Source: Alphaproteobacteria bacterium (lineage in GTDB: Bacteria; Pseudomonadota; Alphaproteobacteria; Rhodospirillales; Rhodospirillaceae). Taken from it: a stretch of 9,646 nt of DNA. Positions 1 to 6,949 of this stretch are shown here, piece after piece. The stretch spans positions 1 through 9,646 of the forward strand of contig JADGDA010000079.1 of the NCBI GenBank assembly GCA_015228695.1. The letters are read 5' to 3'. Below the pieces are notes generated by a model. It was not told where the DNA came from and did not search any database. It saw only the letters and a list, made by a program, of their open reading frames with translations. A program made the position numbers and the translations under genes. Position 1 is the first letter of the stretch, and every line of letters begins with the position of its first letter.

Positions 1-1042
<1,042 letters not shown>

Positions 1043-1088
1043 GACCCATCCTCCGTTTCGCAATATCCCGCCGAAAAAATCGGGCCGG

Positions 1089-2705
1089 CTATCTCGCGAC
1101 CGTCCGGGTAACCCCGCGCGCTCCGGTTCCATGGCTCCGCAGGACGAGCCTTGCGAAGGCCTGATCCTTTTCGTACACGTCCGGAGCAAAATGGACGTCG
1201 CCTCCGTCACCGACCCAGGCCGTCATGTAGAGGAAATAGACCGGAAAAGGCGTCTTGATCCGGACGGTTTGCTGGCCGCCCTTGTCGATGGACGCCTCGA
1301 TGGCGTCCCGGGTCCACTCCGGCTGGCGGCGCAGGAGGTGGACGGCGAGGTCCACGGGCTTTTCCAGCCGGATGCAGCCGGAGCTTTCGGTTCTGCGGGC
1401 CTTCTGGAACAGATTTCGTTGCGGGGTGTCGTGCAGGTAGATGTCGTCCGGGTTGGGGAGGACGAACTTCATGCGTCCCATGGCGTTCTTCGGGCCGGCG
1501 TCCTGGCGCAACCGGTAGGGAAACCGGGACACGCCCAGTTTGGGCCAGTCGACCGTGGAGGGATCGACCTCCTTCTCCTCGCCGTTCTCGCCCGGAGCGA
1601 AGACCCGCAGCCCCATTTTGCTCAGATAACGGGAATCCTCGCGGATTTTGCGCAGCACGTCCTCGACCGCCAGATGCCGGGGGACGTTCCAGGTCGGGTT
1701 CAGGATCATGTGGGTCAGCCGGCCGACGAACAGGGGGGTCTGGCGCGTCGGCTGGCCCACCACCACCCGCATGGACAGGGCCGTCCGGCCATTGTCCACG
1801 ACCGTCATCTCGGCGGCGGCGACATTGATCAGGATATGATCGGCCCCCGGATTTCCGGGAAGGTGCCGCCACCGTTCCATGTTGAGGGCGATCTGGCGGA
1901 TACGCTCCTGCACCGGGACGTTCAAGGCGGTCAGGGTCTGCCGCCCCAGGGCGCCGTCCTCGTCGAGTCCGTGCCGTTTCTGGAACCGTTTCAGGGCGAG
2001 TTCCAGGACATCGTCGAACACGGGCGACGCATCGTCGCCCTCGGTCAGTTCCCCGGTGACGCGCAGACGGCGGCGCAGGGCCTCGACGCGCGGGTCCGTC
2101 ATGCCGGAGCGCAAGGTCGGTCCCTCGGGCACCGCCGTCCAGCCGCCCCTGGCTTCCAGGGCGCGGTGATCCGCCAGGGCCTTACGCAGGGCGAGATAGC
2201 CGGGGTGCCGAGGGGGCAAGCCGTCGAGAAAGCGCCGGAAGGCCTCCTCCTCCGTGGCGGCGGCGGCCTCCTCCAGCAGCTTGTCCGCGGACATCTCCGC
2301 GCCCCTTCCCCCCGCGCGCCCGAGGCCGACGTCTCCGGCATAGCGGATGAGCCCGAGGGTCAGCGTCCGTTCGAACTCGGCCAAGCGGTCGGGAGCCGCC
2401 CCGGCGGCGTCCGCCGGAACGGGCGCGGCATAGGCGTCCGGATCGAGTCCGTCCCGTTCGGCCTCTTTCAGCGTCGTCAGCAGGATCTTGGCATTGGGAG
2501 AGGGGCCCCGCTCATCGACCCACAGGGGCTTGAAGGAGCGGTTGCGGTAGAATCCGCGTCCCTCGTCACTTGCGGGGGCGGAACGTCCGAAGACGGTCCG
2601 CAACTCGGTCGCCACGGACTTTTCCGTCGTCGCCGCCTGGGCTCCGCCTCCGGACAGAATGGCGGCCGCCAGGAGCGCGACGGCCATGTTTCCCCATGTG
2701 CCCAC
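1089..2705 (-). CDS. L,D-transpeptidase (YcbB/LdtD-like) with peptidoglycan-binding domain
   Basis: Periplasmic enzyme that forms 3-3 cross-links in peptidoglycan. Its 538 residues from GTG 2705 show a hydrophobic export segment (about 7-25, ending near AQA), an N-terminal scaffold typical of large YcbB-type enzymes (about 55-165), a peptidoglycan-binding repeat (about 203-265, with FQKRHGLDEDG), and a YkuD catalytic domain (about 290-455). The catalytic signature is HDTPQ, with H425, then RRTESSGCIRLE, with catalytic C444. E. coli LdtD is longer (about 615 residues). The start is uncertain. GTG 2705 lies 6 bases after the upstream stop without a clear ribosome site; ATG 2687 is in frame and has GGGGA close upstream. 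Neither start gives the usual positive charge before the hydrophobic core. It is probably translated by coupling to the lipoprotein gene before it. AmrS follows 46 bases downstream. Confidence 0.93.
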   Translation of the reverse strand: MGTWGNMAVALLAAAILSGGGAQAATTEKSVATELRTVFGRSAPASDEGRGFYRNRSFKPLWVDERGPSPNAKILLTTLKEAERDGLDPDAYAAPVPADAAGAAPDRLAEFERTLTLGLIRYAGDVGLGRAGGRGAEMSADKLLEEAAAATEEEAFRRFLDGLPPRHPGYLALRKALADHRALEARGGWTAVPEGPTLRSGMTDPRVEALRRRLRVTGELTEGDDASPVFDDVLELALKRFQKRHGLDEDGALGRQTLTALNVPVQERIRQIALNMERWRHLPGNPGADHILINVAAAEMTVVDNGRTALSMRVVVGQPTRQTPLFVGRLTHMILNPTWNVPRHLAVEDVLRKIREDSRYLSKMGLRVFAPGENGEEKEVDPSTVDWPKLGVSRFPYRLRQDAGPKNAMGRMKFVLPNPDDIYLHDTPQRNLFQKARRTESSGCIRLEKPVDLAVHLLRRQPEWTRDAIEASIDKGGQQTVRIKTPFPVYFLYMTAWVGDGGDVHFAPDVYEKDQAFARLVLRSHGTGARGVTRTVAR

Positions 2706-2711
2706 CGGGGG

Positions 2712-3089
2712 TCAGCGGTCGGACACCGCGCGGACGCGCGGTTCGTTGCCGGCGCCGATGGCGGCGGAATTCACCCCGGCCAGGGGCCGGTCATAACATG
2801 TGGGCGTCCCCAGGGAGCGGTAGCAGTAGACCATCGGGGTTTCGCGCGGAAGCCACTTGACGTGTTCGATGCAATAGTCGTCGCCGTCCTGGGCGCGCAG
2901 GGTCGAGCAGTCCTTGCCGGAAACCATCGACATCACGTGATCGGCCATCGTTTTGCGGGTATTGGCCAAGCTCACGATGTCGCCGCCGATGAGAAGGCCG
3001 GGCGAGATGCCTCGGGGCATGAACGCGTCAAGCCCGCGCTCGCAGGACCACAGCGCAAGACACAACGGGAGAACGAGCCAGCGACCCAT
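2712..3089 (-). CDS. Four-cysteine exported protein, probable lipoprotein of unknown function
   Basis: 125 residues. I recognise the sequence pattern as one recurring in hypothetical proteins of Rhodospirillales-type bacteria, but know of no assigned function. The N-terminus has one positive residue (R3), a hydrophobic core (4-14) and LWSC with C16, an imperfect lipobox (tryptophan at -2 is unusual), so it could be a lipoprotein or an ordinary secreted protein. The mature part carries four cysteines in short motifs: KDCS (C61), DYC (C73), YCYRSLG (C89) and TCYDRP (C98). This even number in an exported protein suggests two disulfide bonds. The start at ATG 3089 is well supported by AGGAGG (3099-3104), 9 bases upstream. 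The gene ends 6 bases before the possible GTG start of the L,D-transpeptidase and in the same frame. Its location suggests an envelope role, but that is only inference. Confidence 0.8.
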   Translation of the reverse strand: MGRWLVLPLCLALWSCERGLDAFMPRGISPGLLIGGDIVSLANTRKTMADHVMSMVSGKDCSTLRAQDGDDYCIEHVKWLPRETPMVYCYRSLGTPTCYDRPLAGVNSAAIGAGNEPRVRAVSDR

Positions 3090-3090
3090 G

Positions 3091-3114
3091 AAAAAAAGCC
3101 TCCTCGGACGAGGA
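3091..3114 (-). promoter_or_regulatory. Leader hairpin overlapping the ribosome site, followed by seven T
   Basis: Read on the minus strand, a 6-base inverted repeat (TCCTCG / CGAGGA, 3101-3114, two-base centre; as RNA a 5-bp stem with a 4-base loop) is followed by GGC and seven T residues (3091-3097), directly before the lipoprotein ATG at 3089. The 3' arm contains most of the AGGAGG ribosome site (3099-3104), so folding would hide it. The layout could act as a weak attenuator or a translation switch. The stem is short, so it could also be chance. Confidence 0.35.
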
Positions 3115-3235
3115 TCATCAGCACCATGGCCCAGGGTAACCGCAAGGAATGAAAAAACCCTGAACGCGAAGCCGGTGGAACGATCCCCCTGGTTTCTTTA
3201 TACCCTTGATCGGACAAAGCAAGGAGGACAAAACC

Positions 3236-3793
3236 ATGGCGGTCGAGACACCCATCTGCGATTTCGGCTGGAAGGCGCCGGATTTCTCGCTGACCGGCGT
3301 GGACGGCAGGACCTATCGGCTGGCCGACGTCAGGGGAGACAACGGCACTCTGGTCATGTTCATCTGCAACCACTGCCCCTACGTCCGCGCGGTCATCGGG
3401 CGAATCGTCCGCGACGTGGGCGCGCTGCGTTCGGAGGGGATAGGGGCGATTGCCGTCATGTCCAACGATCCGGTCCAGTACCCGGAGGACTCGTTCGAAA
3501 ACATGAAGGTCTTCGCCCGGGAGCACCGTTTCCCCTTCCCGTACGTGATGGACGGGACCCAGGAGGTGGCGCGGGCCTATGGAGCCGTCTGCACGCCGGA
3601 TTTCTTCGGTTTCGATTCCGGGCTCGGGCTCCAGTACCGGGGCAGGCTGGACGCCTCGCGCAAGGAGGCCTGCCCGGAGGACAGCCCCCGCGAACTCCTC
3701 GACGCCATGACCGGGATCGCCCGGAGCGGCCGGGGTCCGAAGCTTCAACTTCCCGGCATGGGGTGCTCGATCAAGTGGCGCGGCGAGGGGTGA
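3236..3793 (+). CDS. Thioredoxin-family / peroxiredoxin-like protein (CNHC active site)
   Basis: 185-residue thioredoxin-fold protein of the AhpC/TSA-related group known as peroxiredoxin-like 1 (PRX_like1). These proteins carry a CxxC pair, here C44-N-H-C47 followed by PYVRAV, in place of WCGPC. Other visible features are the N-terminal APDFSL segment (14-19), the central VMSNDP motif, a conserved CTPDFF segment (C119, with P121 as the likely cis-proline) and the typical C-terminal GCSIKW ending (C177). There is no signal peptide, so it is probably cytoplasmic. Its exact substrate is unknown; thiol-disulfide exchange or peroxide reduction is inferred from the family. The start at ATG 3236 is clear: AAGGAGG (3221-3227) lies 8 bases upstream. 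It is divergent from the lipoprotein/transpeptidase block and is followed after 98 bases by tatA, so it may or may not belong to the tat transcript. Confidence 0.9.
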   Translation: MAVETPICDFGWKAPDFSLTGVDGRTYRLADVRGDNGTLVMFICNHCPYVRAVIGRIVRDVGALRSEGIGAIAVMSNDPVQYPEDSFENMKVFAREHRFPFPYVMDGTQEVARAYGAVCTPDFFGFDSGLGLQYRGRLDASRKEACPEDSPRELLDAMTGIARSGRGPKLQLPGMGCSIKWRGEG

Positions 3794-3815
3794 GCCCTTT
3801 TTCGTGGGGCGAGTG

Positions 3816-3844
3816 TTGCGGCGTTGGCCGCTTTCTGCGATGAT
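3816..3844 (+). promoter_or_regulatory. tatA: Candidate promoter for tatABC, overlapping a small hairpin
   Basis: TTGCGG (3816-3821) and GATGAT (3839-3844) are separated by 17 bases and match 3 and 4 of 6 positions of the housekeeping consensus. The same stretch holds a 5-bp hairpin, GCGGC-GTTG-GCCGC (3818-3831), followed by TTTCTG, which could instead be a weak terminator for the thioredoxin-like gene. Both readings are weak, and the sequence alone does not decide between them. Confidence 0.25.
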
Positions 3845-3891
3845 CCGGCCTGCCTTCGGAAGGGGCTGAATTCTTTTGGGAGTTGGTCGGC

Positions 3892-4140
3892 ATGGGAACG
3901 TGGAGCATTGGGCATTGGATCGTCGTTCTCCTGATCGTCATGGTCCTGTTCGGCGCCGGCAAGATTCCCCGGCTCATGGGCGACATGGCGAAAGGCGTCA
4001 AGGCCTTCAAGAAGGGCCTCAAGGACGGGGACGAGGATGAGGTCGCATCCGCCGACGCCGGCGCCTCCCAGAAGGTTCTGAAGGACGATTCCTCCGCGCC
4101 CGTCCGGGACGAGCATAAGGACAAGGCCGCCAACGGCTGA
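3892..4140 (+). CDS. tatA: Sec-independent protein translocase subunit TatA
   Basis: 82-residue membrane subunit that forms the translocation pore of the twin-arginine system, which exports folded proteins. A single transmembrane helix (about 8-20) ends at the F20-G21 hinge, in FGAGKIP, followed by the amphipathic helix (about 25-44, rich in lysine and glycine) and a charged, disordered tail. The short periplasmic N-terminus, MGTWSIGHW, is typical of alphaproteobacterial TatA. I chose ATG 3892 because GGGAG (3878-3882) lies 9 bases before it and the family begins this way; a TTG at 3883 would only add three residues and lacks support. It is first in the tatA-tatB-tatC order, 35 bases before tatB. 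Confidence 0.95.
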   Translation: MGTWSIGHWIVVLLIVMVLFGAGKIPRLMGDMAKGVKAFKKGLKDGDEDEVASADAGASQKVLKDDSSAPVRDEHKDKAANG

Positions 4141-4175
4141 ACGAGGTCCGTGATCCAGAACCCGGCGGGCGGCGG

Positions 4176-4559
4176 ATGTTCGATGTCGGCATGTCGGAGC
4201 TGATGGTGGTGGCCGTCGTGGCGCTGGTCGTCATCGGCCCCAAGGACCTCCCCCGCACGCTCCGCGCCCTGGGACAGATGGTGACGCGGATGCGGGGGTT
4301 GGCCGGCGATTTCAGCCGCCACTTCGACGACATGCTCCGCGAGGCGGACCTCGCCGACGCGAAGCGCCAGATGTTGGACCTGGGGAGCCAGGGGGCAGAC
4401 GGCGTCATTAAGTCCGTGGTCGATCCGGACGGCGCCGTCGCGCGCGGGCTGGAGCTTCTGGACACCGACGCGAAGGATGTTTCCTCCCCGGAGGAGAAAT
4501 CCGGCGCGGCGTCGGATGAACCGGAGACCGGCAAACCGGAAACGGGCGCCGCATCATGA
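4176..4559 (+). CDS. tatB: Sec-independent protein translocase subunit TatB
   Basis: 127-residue subunit that, with TatC, forms the receptor for twin-arginine signal peptides. The start MFDVGMSEL is characteristic of TatB and includes the conserved transmembrane glutamate E8. The transmembrane helix spans about 5-20, followed by the G21-P22 hinge, a long amphipathic helix (about 23-60) and an acidic, proline-rich tail with two copies of PETG. The ribosome site is poor (GGCGG close to the ATG), but the start is fixed by family similarity. Its TGA stop overlaps the tatC ATG as ATGA (4556-4559), so TatC translation is probably coupled to TatB. Confidence 0.95.
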   Translation: MFDVGMSELMVVAVVALVVIGPKDLPRTLRALGQMVTRMRGLAGDFSRHFDDMLREADLADAKRQMLDLGSQGADGVIKSVVDPDGAVARGLELLDTDAKDVSSPEEKSGAASDEPETGKPETGAAS

Positions 4560-5377
4560 CGGCCACACACGACGATCCCGAAAGCAGCAAGATGCCGCTC
4601 CTGGAGCATCTGGTCGAACTGCGCCGCCGCCTGCTCTATTCGGTGGTGGCGTTTTTGATCGCGTTTTTCATCTGCTACGGCTTTTCCCAGGACATCTACG
4701 GCTTTCTGCTCCGCCCCCTCGCCCAGGCCATGGAGGCGGCCGGGGGAAGCCAGCGCATGATTTACACCGAACTGACCGAGGTCTTCTTCACCTACCTCAA
4801 GGTGTCGGCCTTCGGCGCCCTGGTGGTGACGTTTCCGGTGTTCGCCAGCCAGTTCTGGCTGTTCCTGGCCCCCGGACTCTACAGGCATGAGAAAAAGGCG
4901 CTGCTGCCGTTTCTGGTCGCCACTCCGCTCCTGTTCGCGCTGGGGGCGGCGATGGTGTATTACGTCGTCATGCCGATGGCCTGGACCTACCTGCTCGGCT
5001 TTCAGACCGGGGCGGCGGACACGGTGCTGCCGATCCAACTGGAAGCCAAGGTCGGCGAGTATCTGGGGCTGGTGATGACCCTGATTTTCGCCTTCGGCAT
5101 CAGCTTCGAGATGCCGGTGCTGCTCACCCTGCTGGCGCGGGTCGGGCTGGTGACCGCGACCGGTCTGGCGGACAAGCGTCGCTTCGCCATCGTCGGGGTG
5201 TTCGTCTTCGCCGCGATCCTCACGCCTCCCGACGTCATCAGCCAGATCGCGCTCGCCATCCCGATGCTCGGGCTCTACGAGATATCGATTCTCACCTGCC
5301 GGATGATGGAGAAAAAGCGCCGGGAGTCCGAGGAAAACGACCCGGACTTCGATGAAACCGACTTCAACGAGGGCTGA
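4556..5377 (+). CDS. tatC: Sec-independent protein translocase subunit TatC
   Basis: 273-residue polytopic inner-membrane protein that recognises twin-arginine signal peptides. The hallmarks are present: HLVELRRR near the N-terminus (H18, E21), the first cytoplasmic loop with FLAPGLYRHEKK (E112), which matches the signal-peptide-binding loop of E. coli TatC around E103, and a glutamate (E168) before the fourth membrane helix. Six hydrophobic helices can be picked out at about 25-43, 78-104, 116-139, 168-190, 208-222 and 225-245. The cytoplasmic tail (252-273) is strongly charged and ends in an acidic run. The start overlaps tatB by 4 bases. A DUF192 gene begins five bases after the stop, where serS is the neighbour I would expect in many alphaproteobacteria. 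Confidence 0.97.
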   Translation: MTATHDDPESSKMPLLEHLVELRRRLLYSVVAFLIAFFICYGFSQDIYGFLLRPLAQAMEAAGGSQRMIYTELTEVFFTYLKVSAFGALVVTFPVFASQFWLFLAPGLYRHEKKALLPFLVATPLLFALGAAMVYYVVMPMAWTYLLGFQTGAADTVLPIQLEAKVGEYLGLVMTLIFAFGISFEMPVLLTLLARVGLVTATGLADKRRFAIVGVFVFAAILTPPDVISQIALAIPMLGLYEISILTCRMMEKKRRESEENDPDFDETDFNEG

Positions 5378-5382
5378 CGACC

Positions 5383-5832
5383 GTGAAGACTGTTCTGCGC
5401 ATGCTTCTGGCGATGGTTCTGCTGGCTATGGCCGTTCCCGCCCGGGCGGGGATGTCCGAACTGGTGGTGGAGACCGCCGCCGGGGCGCGGCACCCGTTCT
5501 CGGTCGAGGTGGCCGACGACGACCGCTCGCGGGCGATGGGACTGATGTTCCGGGTGAAGCTGGGCGCGGACGAGGGGATGCTGTTCGATTTCCGGCCTCC
5601 GCAGCGGGTGGCGATGTGGATGAAGAACACCTTCATCCCCCTCGACATGCTGTTTCTTGCCGATGATGGACGCATCGTCCATGTCGTCGCCCGCGCGGTG
5701 CCCCACTCCCTGACGCACGTCGGTCCGTCCGAGCCGGTGCGGGCGGTGCTGGAGATCAACGGCGGCACCGCCGAACGCCTGGGGATCGCCACGGGCGACC
5801 GGGTCCGGCATCCGATCTTCAAAGGGGGCTGA
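5383..5832 (+). CDS. DUF192 family secreted protein
   Basis: 149-residue member of DUF192 (PF02643), a small beta-rich fold of unknown biochemical role. A Sec-type signal peptide is visible: K2 and R6, a hydrophobic core (7-18), and probable cleavage after PARA (near residue 22). There is no twin-arginine motif, so despite its position it does not look like a Tat substrate. Family signatures follow in order: RAMGLMFR (50-57), EGMLFDF (64-70), WMKNTFIPLDM (79-89), LEINGG (123-128) and LGIATGDRV (133-141). The GTG start at 5383 is supported by GAGGG (5369-5373), 9 bases upstream. The in-frame ATG at 5401 would shorten the signal peptide and lies too far from it. It begins 5 bases after tatC and is probably in that operon. 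Its stop overlaps the end of the convergent reductase gene. Confidence 0.93.
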   Translation: MKTVLRMLLAMVLLAMAVPARAGMSELVVETAAGARHPFSVEVADDDRSRAMGLMFRVKLGADEGMLFDFRPPQRVAMWMKNTFIPLDMLFLADDGRIVHVVARAVPHSLTHVGPSEPVRAVLEINGGTAERLGIATGDRVRHPIFKGG

Positions 5833-6835
5833 CCCCGCTGGTGGTGGAGTGCTCGAAGTGCAGGGCCTCGCCGGGGTGGAGCACCGCGTGGGCGGCGTGG
5901 GCGGCGATGGCGGCGTCGGCAAAGCCGCTGAGAATCAGCTTCAGCTTTCCCGGATAGGCGGCGATGTCGCCGACCGCGAAAACGCCGGCGGCGCTGGTCA
6001 TGCGGGTCGCCGGATCGACGGCGATGCGGGCGCCGTCCATCTCCAACCCCCAGCCGGCGATCGGCCCCAGGTCCTGTGCCAGCCCGAACAGGGACAGCAG
6101 GGCGTCGGCTTCGAGGCGGCGGGTGTCTCCCTCCAGGGTCGCCACATCGACCGCCTCCAGCCGTCCGCCGTGGCCGTGGAGTCCGTTGAGCTGATAGGGG
6201 GTAACCAGCTCGATGGCCCCCTCTCCGGCCAGTTTCTGGAGACGGGCGACGGAATCCGGCGCGGCGCGGAACTTGGGGCGGCGATGCACCACCATGACCT
6301 GCTCCGCCACCTCGGATAGGGAAATGGCCCAGTCCACCGCCGAATCGCCTCCCCCGGCGACGACCACTTTTTTGCCCCGGAAATCCTCGCGCCGCCGCAC
6401 CATGTAGAAGACGCCGGTCCCCTCGAAGGCCTCAAGTCCGGCGAGGGGGGGGCGGTTGGGGCCGAACGCGCCCACGCCGGCGGCGATGATCACCGCCCCC
6501 GCCTCGATGGACATGCCCCCGGAGGTGACGACCCGCCATCTCCCGCCCCGCCGTTCCAGCTTTTCCACCTGCTGGCCCAGGTGGATGACGGGGGCGAACG
6601 GGGCCGCCTGCGCCTCCAGCCGGTCGATCAGGTCGGCGGCGAGGATGCTCGGGTGACCGGGAATGTCGTAGATGGGCTTTTCGGGATAGAGCGCCGTGCA
6701 CTGGCCGCCGACGCCGTCCAGCGCGTCCACCACATGGCATTTCAACCGGACCATGCCGCAGGTGAACACGGAGAACAGCCCCACCGGGCCGGCTCCGATG
6801 ACGACGACGTCGGTTTGGTGGGAGGGTTCGGTCAT
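5819..6835 (-). CDS. Thioredoxin-reductase-like ferredoxin--NADP(+) reductase
   Basis: 338-residue FAD enzyme that moves electrons between NADPH and ferredoxin or flavodoxin, of the compact thioredoxin-reductase-like type (as in B. subtilis YumC and Rhodopseudomonas). The FAD site is VIGAGPVGL (G14, G16, G19). The signature GGQCTALYPEK (43-53) includes Y50, matching the flavin-stacking tyrosine described for the B. subtilis enzyme. The NADPH-binding loop is VAGGGDSAVDWA (159-170), followed by HRRPKFR (184-190), and the second FAD motif is VFAVGDIA (285-292). It lacks the CxxC pair of true thioredoxin reductases. The short C-terminal tail with HSTT (329-332) is typical of this group and probably covers the flavin. 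ATG 6835 has GGAGAG (6844-6849) 8 bases upstream. It stands alone, divergent from tsaE and convergent with the DUF192 gene, overlapping it by 14 bases. Confidence 0.93.
   Translation of the reverse strand: MTEPSHQTDVVVIGAGPVGLFSVFTCGMVRLKCHVVDALDGVGGQCTALYPEKPIYDIPGHPSILAADLIDRLEAQAAPFAPVIHLGQQVEKLERRGGRWRVVTSGGMSIEAGAVIIAAGVGAFGPNRPPLAGLEAFEGTGVFYMVRRREDFRGKKVVVAGGGDSAVDWAISLSEVAEQVMVVHRRPKFRAAPDSVARLQKLAGEGAIELVTPYQLNGLHGHGGRLEAVDVATLEGDTRRLEADALLSLFGLAQDLGPIAGWGLEMDGARIAVDPATRMTSAAGVFAVGDIAAYPGKLKLILSGFADAAIAAHAAHAVLHPGEALHFEHSTTSGVSPL
5825..5836. other. Hairpin at the convergent gene ends
   Basis: GGGG-CTGA-CCCC forms a 4-bp all-GC stem with a 4-base loop, exactly where the DUF192 and reductase genes converge. 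The DUF192 stop codon (5830-5832) lies in the loop. On the minus strand only CTTT follows, and on the plus strand there is no T run, so any terminator activity would be weak. Confidence 0.3.
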
Positions 6836-6859
6836 CGCGGTGTCTCTCCAGAACGGGGT

Positions 6860-6876
6860 CCGCCCTTGCCGGGCGG
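6860..6876 (-). promoter_or_regulatory. Inverted repeat in the reductase leader
   Basis: CCGCCC-TTGCC-GGGCGG is a perfect 6-bp repeat with a 5-base spacer, lying 25 bases before the reductase ATG at 6835. As RNA it would fold into a stable GC hairpin near the 5' end of the message if the candidate promoter at 6881-6909 is right. As DNA it could be an operator half-site pair. Confidence 0.35.
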
Positions 6877-6880
6877 GGCG

Positions 6881-6909
6881 ATATTGGCCTTGAACGGGAT
6901 GCGATTCAA
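6881..6909 (-). promoter_or_regulatory. Candidate promoter for the ferredoxin--NADP(+) reductase gene
   Basis: Read on the minus strand, TTGAAT (6904-6909) and CAATAT (6881-6886) are 17 bases apart, matching 4 and 3 of 6 consensus positions. The -10 element is poor, so this is a weak call. It lies back to back with the candidate tsaE promoter, with 4 bases between the two -35 elements. Confidence 0.25.
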
Positions 6910-6913
6910 CAGG

Positions 6914-6949
6914 TTGCGAGGGAGCGGATGGACCGCTACAACATTTCCC
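6914..6949 (+). promoter_or_regulatory. tsaE: Candidate promoter for the tsaE operon, implying a leaderless transcript
   Basis: TTGCGA (6914-6919) and TACAAC (6937-6942) are separated by exactly 17 bases, each matching 4 of 6 housekeeping consensus positions. The -10 box ends 7 bases before the tsaE ATG at 6950, the usual distance to a transcription start, so the A of the start codon may be the first transcribed base. There is no ribosome site at a usable distance from that ATG, which fits a leaderless message. Confidence 0.4.

Noticed and set aside
3818..3837. Confident rho-independent terminator after the thioredoxin-like gene
   Set aside because: Only a 5-bp stem followed by TTTCTG. It is too weak to call alone, so it is noted within the candidate tat promoter entry.
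3883..3891. TTG 3883 as an upstream start for tatA
   Set aside because: The ribosome-site spacing and the family N-terminus both favour ATG 3892.
4019..5038. 339-residue minus-strand frame across tatA, tatB and tatC
   Set aside because: It lies antisense to clear Tat genes and its translation is arginine- and serine-rich shadow sequence.
5383..5450. DUF192 protein as a Tat substrate because it follows tatC
   Set aside because: Its signal peptide has no twin-arginine motif and looks like a Sec signal.
5819..6835. Thioredoxin reductase (TrxB) as the identity of the minus-strand flavoprotein
   Set aside because: It lacks the CxxC redox pair and carries GGQCTALYPEK and the short C-terminal HSTT tail of the ferredoxin--NADP(+) reductase group.
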